Positions 57,346 to 64,000 of a stretch of 64,000 nt of DNA are shown piece by piece. The position numbers and the translations under genes were made by a program. The notes under the pieces were generated by a model. That model did no database searches, had not been told where the DNA came from, and saw only the letters and a program-made list of their open reading frames with translations. This DNA is from Terebella lapidaria. Lineage: Eukaryota; Annelida; Polychaeta; Terebellida; Terebellidae. Positions within the stretch are counted from its first letter, which is position 1; the number at the start of each line of letters is the position of its first letter. The DNA is taken from positions 97,435,515-97,499,514 of the forward strand of contig OX424555.1 in NCBI GenBank assembly GCA_949152475.1, in the 5' to 3' direction.

Positions 57346-58349
57346 TTATTCATCACACCGAAATGCCTCCAAGGCATCTTTAGGCCTTGACGTCTAGTTA
57401 TCCATTTGTTTGGGTAGGTTGAGATAACACTAGCCAGTGAAGCTGAGCGGTCTACCATCACCTCCCTATATTCTGCTATAACCGTGAATTCTGCCATAGC
57501 CATAAAATGGATATTGCAGTAGTATGGCTCACGGGTCCTGCTATCTCCCATAAATCCTGGATCCACCCCTAATACATGTATACATAGTGTATTATGTGGC
57601 CAAAAAATCACACTGTTCAAATGTATGGGGTATATAGTACAGAAAAATTATGTTAGTTATTTTTCACTTCATGATTAGTATTCACTATTGTTGAGTTAAA
57701 AGTATATGGTTTGATATAAAAGATGTCTGTTTGATAGCAACATTTTCAAGCTCCAAGAGCCTCAGAAATCACCACAGAGCGTCTGGATCGAGGTCGTTGG
57801 CTTCTGGGGCCCTCGGCGGACCCCAGACCCCACGCCTATCTGGCTTGGACACTATGGGCCTGTATGTCCCCACCACCCCACCCCACCCCCAACCCCCCCA
57901 ACCCCCTTACCAAACCCTTAAATCTGCCCCCGGTCTTACATTGTTTTTCGATATCGGTGGGGGCCAAACTTTGAAAACTCATGTCTCGGAAACTCCATCC
58001 AAGCCCCCACCCCGCTTGATAATGACCAGCCCCTTATAGGGCCAGGGCACGAGCACAATATGGTGAAACATCACAGACATGAAAACGTGAATAAGTGTAA
58101 CCGGTCGTGATGAACAGTCAATCAATTATTTAAAGCTATAATCACTTTTAGAATTGACAAAATGTATTTATTCTGCAGTGGCTTTGTTTTTTCTACAGAA
58201 TGAGAAATCGTAAAAATTTGGGTTTGAAAATGTGTATTACGTGCATAAATTGAGTTGCCAAATCAAGATTGATAATTTTAATCACAATCACAATGCAAAT
58301 ATTTTCTAGATGAAGAGCTCAATATGTGTGTGAAAAACTCCCAGACATT
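57346..58349. other. Mostly unrecognised; one family F unit
   Basis: 57.35-57.72 kb has no recognised feature. 57.78-57.84 kb carries GGCTTCTGGGGCCCTCGGCG (family F). 57.86-57.91 kb is C-rich. 58.04-58.35 kb is AT-rich without a feature. Confidence 0.4.
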
Positions 58350-60367
58350 ATATGGCTAAGCTATTTTACATATGAATTGCAGAAGTTTGGTTGCACACTT
58401 CAATGATATTGTGGACCATTTGCGAAATATTGATATTAAGTTTGACATCTTTACACTGACCGAAACCTGGTTAGTCCAGGATAAACATGATTTATCAGAT
58501 TACAATATAGATGGCTATTGCTTATACAGTTGTCCTCGGATATCGAAAGGAGGTGGTGGTGTTGCTGTATATGTGAATGATGATTTTGTGCATGATGTGC
58601 TTAATAAAGTGTATGATGATTGTATGGAATCATTGTTCATTGACATCAATGTCAATAACACAAAAAAGATTCGAATAGGTTGCATATATAAGGCTCCAGA
58701 TATTGATGTCAAGTTATTCAATGAACATTTGCAATCTATATTGGAGGAATCTAGAAATAAAACAATGTATATTTGTGGAAATTTTTATATAGATCTCTTA
58801 AAAAGTTGAAGTAATGTAAATAGTCAAAAAAAATTTAATCAGTTATATAGTTTTGGGTACTACCCACTTATAAACATGCCAACTCGTATTACGAGTTCAA
58901 CCATTTCACTTATCGACAACGTTTTTACGAATGAGCTGGGTGTTCGTATGCAAAATGGTATCATGATAAGTGACATATCAGATCACTTACCAGTGTTTTG
59001 TCTTGTGGATAATAAATGCCAGGTTAAACATGATAATAAGATTTGTAACAAATACCAGTTGGTCAGAAAAACTAATGAACAAACTTGTCTACCTTTTCTG
59101 ACAGATTACTTCATGCAGATTGGCAAAATGTATGCAATATTAAAGATGTCAATGAATCCTATGAAAATTTCATGACAATTTGCACAGATTCTTTTAATAA
59201 TACATGCCCACTAGTTAAAGTTAAACACAAAAGGGAACATGAAAAAAACATGGTTAACAAAAGGCTTGTTGAATGCTTGTAAGAAAAAAACAATATGTAT
59301 AAAACATTCATTAAACACAGAACTAGAGAAGCTGAATCAGAGTATAAACTATATAAAAACAAACTAACATCAATTCTAAGGAATTCTGAAAAACATCTCT
59401 ACAATAATAAATTGCTAAAATATAAGAATTGCAATAAACATACATGGAAAATTTTGAATGACATTACTAAAAGGAAAAATGGTAATATTATAGCTTTGAA
59501 TGAATTCATCTCTGGAGGAAAAATCGTTTCTGATGACAAAAGCATCGCAAATGGATTTGTAAACTTTTTCACCCAGGTTGGACCTTCATTGGCTAAAAAA
59601 AAATTAAGAAATGTCCAGATAAAACTTATGCCGATTATCTTGGTAATAGTATATCCGAATCTCTTTATTTGTATCCTGTTACTGAATGTGAAATCTTGAA
59701 AATTGTTGGCAATTTTAAAAATAAACACTCATGTGGTTATGATGGATTCAACATGGCTGTTGTCAAGAGAATAATCCCAAACATTCTGAAACCTTTATGT
59801 CATATTTGTAACCAATCATTCATATCCGGTGTTTTCCCCGATATGAAAATTGCAAAAATGATCCCTCTATTCAAAAGTGGTGATAAAAAAAGTGTTCTCG
59901 AATTACAGACCTGTGTGGTAACTCCCTCAATTCTCGAAAATTTTGGAAAATTGTTTTACAATAGACTTGTCTCATTTGTGAAAACCAATAATCTAATGTA
60001 TGATGGTGAGTATGGCTTCAGAGAAAATCACTCCACAAACCTAGCACTAATGGAATTGATTGAGCAAATAACATCCAACATAGATAAGAATTTGTGCACT
60101 GTTGGAGTTTTTATTGATTTGAAAAAGGCCTTCGATACTATTTATCATTCAATATTGGTGAAAAAAATTGAATCACTATGGTGTTAGAGAAGTAGCTTAT
60201 CTATGGGTACAAAACTATTTGTGCAATAGATCACAATATGTTGTCCACAACAATGTATCTTCATATTATAAAACAATTCTTTATGGTGTTCCACAAGGCT
60301 CAATTCTGGGACCTATACTGTTTCTTTTATATATTAATGACCTTGCAAATATCTCAGATAGACTTAA
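58350..60367 (+). pseudogene. CR1/L2-like LINE ORF2: endonuclease, linker and RT up to motif B
   Basis: Endonuclease MNCRSLVAHFNDIVDHL, FTLTETWL, ISKGGGGVAVYVNDDF, IGCIYKAPDID, ICGNFYIDLL; in-frame stop at 58807-58809; then ITSSTISLIDNVFTNE, SDISDHLPVF; a frameshift near 59.1 kb; an in-frame stop near 59.28 kb; NKHTWKILNDITKRK; a frameshift at an A-run near 59.6 kb; RT KIAKMIPLFKSGDKK, GFRENHSTNLALMELI, GVFIDLKKAFDTIYHSI (motif A); a frameshift near 60.17 kb; YGVPQGSILGPILFLLYIND (motif B). Motif C and the thumb are absent because a tandem array begins at 60368. 5'-truncated. A fairly well preserved dead copy (about two stops and three frameshifts). Confidence 0.9.
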
Positions 60368-61050
60368 TTACAAAGTTTTTAACGAAATACCGCCAAAATC
60401 ATACCAGAGGTGCATCATGAGCAGATCTCGGACAAGTTCGATGATGGGTGACCTTGACCTATTTTTCAGGTCGTGGCAGGACTTCGAACTTGACAATACA
60501 TGAAAACAGGACTTTGTACCTTGTGAACGCGATAACTTACAAAGTTTTTAACGAAATACCGCCAAAATCATACCAGAGGTGCATCATGAACAGATCTCGG
60601 ACAAGTTCGATGATGGGTGACCTTGACCTATTTTTCAGGTCGTGGCAGGACTTCGAACTTGACAATACATGAAAACAGGACTTTGTACCTTGTGAACGCG
60701 ATAACTTACAAAGTTTTTAACGAAATACCGCCAAAATCATACCAGAGGTGCATCATGAGCAGATCTCGGACAAGTTCGTTGATGGGTGACCTTGACCTAT
60801 TTTTCAGGTCGTGGCAGGACTTCGAACTTGACAATACATGAAAACAGGACTTTGTACCTTGTGAACGCGATAACTTACAAAGTTTTTAACGAAATACCGC
60901 CAAAATCATACCGGAGGTGCATCATGAGCAGATCTCGGACAAGTTCGATGATGGGTGACCTTGACCTATTTTTCAAGTCGTGGCAGGACTTCGAACTTGA
61001 TAATACATGAGAACAGGACTTTGTACCTTTTGAACGCGATTACTTACTGT
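60368..61050 (+). repeat. 169-bp tandem repeat, 4 copies
   Basis: Units start TTACAAAGTTTTTAACGAAA at 60368, 60537, 60706 and 60875 and are about 98% alike. Each contains GGTGACCTTGACCTATTTTT and AACAGGACTTTGTACCTTGT. The 74-residue ORFs that recur every 169 bp are by-products: 169 is not a multiple of three and they resemble no protein. Confidence 0.95.
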
Positions 61051-61089
61051 TCACCTGCACTGCCAATTCCTTCCACTAACAGCCCTCCT

Positions 61090-61800
61090 CGATGCAACCC
61101 GCCCAATTGTCGCGGGCGCGACTAATACTTGTTCGTCCGTCGTCCGTCCGGGAAAACTTCCGGGATTTAGGGGCTTGAAAAAGCTGAAAATAGCCCAACC
61201 CACTTTTTATGAGCAGACGTGTATTTGGGGGATTAATTTGGGGATAAGGAGCTCACATGTGAGACGAAATTTAACATGGTGAAAGCCCTTTAACCTAAAC
61301 ATTTGGTACGTTCGTCCGTCGTCCGTCCGGCAAATAACTTTGCCTTGATGAATTCTTTTTGAAAATTTACTGAAACATTCCTTGGGCTAATACCCTGAGA
61401 CGTTTTGTTTTCGTTTTTTCGTTTTTTTAATCGTCTTTGCCGATTTGGCGGCCATTTTTTCATGAAAAGTGGCTGATTTTGGACTTTTATGGCCTTTTTC
61501 TCGAGATTTTTGTTTCAAGACATCTCCCTCATGTACATCAATGGCAAGTTTCATTGCCCTTGAATCGCCGGTCTGCGTGTGGCAGCCTTGTGGGACCCTT
61601 CAGCGGGCCCCAGACCCCCGGCCCAAATGTGCAGCTTCCCTTCTACAGTTTTTTTACAATCTTTTCAGGAAATAGTGATCGAAGAATTTTTAAGTGCAAT
61701 TTAATGTATTCCTAGGATAGGGCACAATATTAATTCAGAACACAAAAAGGCTCTGACTTCTGGGCCCTTCAGGAGGCCCCAGACTCCCAGCTGAGATGGG
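61090..61800 (+). repeat. Family B head/body and two family F units
   Basis: TTCGTCCGTCGTCCGTCCGG occurs twice (61.13 and 61.31 kb), then TTTGGCGGCCATTTTTTCAT (family B), then family F units at about 61.58 (AGCGGGCCCCAGACCCCCGG) and 61.75 kb (CAGGAGGCCCCAGACTCCCA), about 175 bp apart. Confidence 0.5.
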
Positions 61801-63239
61801 TTCGTTTCGTTTCTATTCCTTCTCGCCCCAGAAACCCCACCGATGTGGACTCACTATTCTTGATCGGAGAGATCATCATATTAGCATTGAAAAAGATAGC
61901 CACCAGTTTCCTGAGAATTTTTTTTAACATCTCAATTATCACTGTCCGTTCTCAAGTTATGACCAGTTTGTGTACGTGTTAATTTTAGGCCTATGTCACG
62001 ATAATATTTGCACCTAATTAGCAACAGTGTATTATATTATAATGAGTATTCATGACGTCACATCGAAAATTGATTTTAATGAGCATAGAAATCTTATTAT
62101 TAGGCTCATATTAATCATCTCTCACTAGACTCACTATTCTTTTATTTACAAGGCAGGGTGCGGGAATTCATTGGAGCCTGTGCTCAGCTGCATGAGTGTG
62201 GCACCTGTTGGTCGCGCCAAACATGTGACCAATGATGAGGGAGGTCTTAGTTTCTCATACATCATGTGGCTACGTGCGGCCAGCGCCTCCTGTCGTCATA
62301 ATGTTGCAGTACTAATTTTGTCCACAACAATTACTACTGTATCATTATGAAGACAGGCGGCGCTAACCGCCGAGTGCTTCTTTCGTTGTGCGTTGTTCAT
62401 AATGCGATATGCTATATTCTAAATGCAATGTGCTAAGTTCCATTATGCCTTGTGCCAGACGCGATTTGTTTTTGATAGTTTGCATGGACAAAGGTGTTAG
62501 AATTTGACATGATGAATTAAGCATTGAGAAAGTAGTCAAAGTACCAATGAGAACTTGGAAGTAAGCAGCAAGGAGATGGAGGTTAGAGCTATGCAGTAAG
62601 AATATGTAAATTCGACACAGAAAGTTTAGAAATAGTAATGTGGAATAAAGAATTTTGCGGTGGAAACAATCATTCACAACAAGAAAATCTACAATGCATG
62701 TCAATGAATATTGACCCTAAAAACGCTCCATAGAGATCAATGTACTACCAAGTTTGCGTGACAAACAAGAATGCTAAATTTGGCTGATTTTAAAATTGAT
62801 TCCAACTTTATTTCAGGCAATTACTTGACCTAACAATTAATTTTAACTATTATTTTATTTGACAAGAAATGCAAAATATCCAATCGGAAGATTGTTTAGT
62901 TTTGGGCCTTTTGTGTTGTTTTTTTCCCCAGGATAAAATTTATAAGTTCATAGAACTTATATCTTTGACAGGAATCCTTCTTCATAACGGATTATAATTC
63001 AAATGTATGTACATTCCTTGTCCATAAAAACAGGGATAGCTTTTTTATCATGCTTATGGTTTGACAATTATCGAGATTTTGTGAGAAATCGCTTTCAAAT
63101 TAGACCTTTGTGTGAGTCTATTTACTGAATATAAATCAATGACACATCTTTGAGTATTTACATAAATGCCAAGATGACACAGCAATAGCATGGCTAAACC
63201 AATGACTCATAATAGTATCTTGCACAAATGTCACCTGAG
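61801..63239. other. No recognised gene
   Basis: AT-rich. It has an ATGAGTATTCATGACGTCAC stretch at about 62.04 kb that resembles the ends of the 50.98-kb TIR element. A 113-residue minus-strand frame (62363-62704) has no recognisable domain. Confidence 0.4.
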
Positions 63240-63400
63240 CAGCAGGGTTTTTTTTTTTCAAAATAGTGGCCGTTTTGGATAAATTTTGGAAATCGGTTGC
63301 CTTTTCTCAGAATCTGTCTGATAATGTTTCTTTTTCCTATTTTCTGGTAACCTTTCTTAGCCCTCGGGTTAACTTTTCCAATTCATGCGCAGAACTTCCC
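63240..63400. repeat. Family B fragment
   Basis: CAAAATAGTGGCCGTTTTGG and CTGGTAACCTTTCTTAGCCC match the modules at 0.6 and 18.6 kb. Confidence 0.5.
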
Positions 63401-63423
63401 ATATGTATAGCCTGTGATGTATT

Positions 63424-63897
63424 GTAACGATTTTAGGCCGGAAAGTGTGTTCGGCTAAGTTTTTAAGACCTGTTTTGTTAATGTTATAAATGATTACAGA
63501 ATGCTTTATGGTCGTTAAAGGTGTTCTAAATTGATTCTACATGTAAGAGTGTATATATGAATAAAGTTCGGGTATTTTTCGGCGGCTTCGGGTGCTCTTC
63601 TGCTGAACTCAGACCTTGGTTCTGGACCTTGGCGGTCAAATTACGCGATTACGTCAAGTTGCTTAGAAACGCGTTTAGAACAGTGCATATTGTTACCTGG
63701 CGGTTACTGATTGGTTATCAATCATAACATTTTTTTCGGCAAAAAAGTCAGTTTTGATTGACACCCACCCGAAATGTATAAATACAGCCGACTCTGAGGA
63801 GTCAGCGCCTTTTGACACTGGGACATCAACCAGAGCACATCGCCGAACTAGTCAAATTGGCCGAAGAGCGGGTGAACCACCGAAGATGTCATCCCTA
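63424..63897 (+). promoter_or_regulatory. Promoter- or LTR-like sequence (CCAAT and TATA motifs)
   Basis: Starts TGTAACGATTTTAGGCC, has TGATTGGTTATC (inverted CCAAT) near 63.71 kb and a clean TATAAATACAG at about 63777, and runs without another repeat to the LTR at 63898. It could be a core promoter or part of an LTR of a different element. Which it is cannot be decided in this window. Confidence 0.3.
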
Positions 63898-64000
63898 TGT
63901 GGCGATTTTGCCCAAAGATCGCGGCAGGAGTCTTTGCAAAACACTAGCAAGTATTACGGCCTATTTTTAGACCGCTCGAGTTAGGATCGTGCGCTGCTTA
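63898..64000 (+). repeat. Third copy of the Gypsy LTR, cut by the window end
   Basis: TGTGGCGATTTTGCCCAAAG ... GCGTGC-like sequence matches the first 103 bp of the LTRs at 41380 and 50460, with a handful of substitutions. It may be the 5' LTR of a second element or a solo LTR. Confidence 0.8.

Noticed and set aside
60448-61010. Recurring 74-residue ORFs as a small gene family
   Set aside because: They are successive copies of a 169-bp satellite whose period is not a multiple of three, and they resemble no protein.

Overview
The window looks like repeat-rich nuclear DNA from an animal, most likely a marine invertebrate. It carries CR1/L2-like and Tx1-like LINE pieces, a Ty3/Gypsy-type LTR element, a tRNA-derived SINE with an ATT-rich tail, many inverted-repeat DNA elements and several minisatellites. 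The species cannot be fixed from the sequence. I see no convincing intact host protein-coding gene, no bacterial-style operon, no rRNA and no CRISPR array. Nearly everything recognisable is a mobile element, its relics, or satellite-like DNA.

Layout. 1-6.3 kb: diverged repeats rich in TGACCTTGA, interrupted by a 3.6-kb terminal-inverted-repeat (TIR) element (1997-5601) that itself holds a foldback array of 21 E-box-like palindromes. 6.4-9.5 kb: a degenerate LINE whose ORF1 joins an RNA-binding domain to the start of a NADAR-like domain, followed by part of an ORF2 endonuclease. 9.5-21.4 kb: mostly non-coding, with a Tx1-like reverse transcriptase (RT) relic on the minus strand, GC-rich palindromes, a 21-bp minisatellite and a nested-palindrome element (20.2-21.3 kb). 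21.5-33.7 kb: a CR1-like LINE split inside its RT domain by an 11.3-kb element with long inverted arms and a 6-bp target duplication. 30.2-39.9 kb: a nearly identical tandem segmental duplication; only its second copy carries a 36-copy 32-bp minisatellite. 41.4-50.6 kb: a GC-rich, broken Ty3/Gypsy-type element with an unusual extra 3' ORF. 50.9-57.7 kb: SINE, foldback elements and satellites. 58.3-61.0 kb: a LINE ORF2 cut off by a 169-bp tandem array. 61-64 kb: repeats and a third copy of the Gypsy LTR running off the window end.

How parts relate. Insertions are nested and can be ordered. The LINE at 21.5 kb predates the 11.3-kb element. Part of the right side of that element was then duplicated in tandem, and the 32-bp array appeared in one copy afterwards, unless assembly created some of this. 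The best candidates for something undescribed are the 11.3-kb inverted-arm element with repeated RFX-type X-box palindromes, the LINE ORF1-NADAR fusion, the Gypsy-associated 3' ORF with paired C2H2-like fingers, and the E-box palindrome array. All functional statements rest on motif reading by eye; no database search was run.
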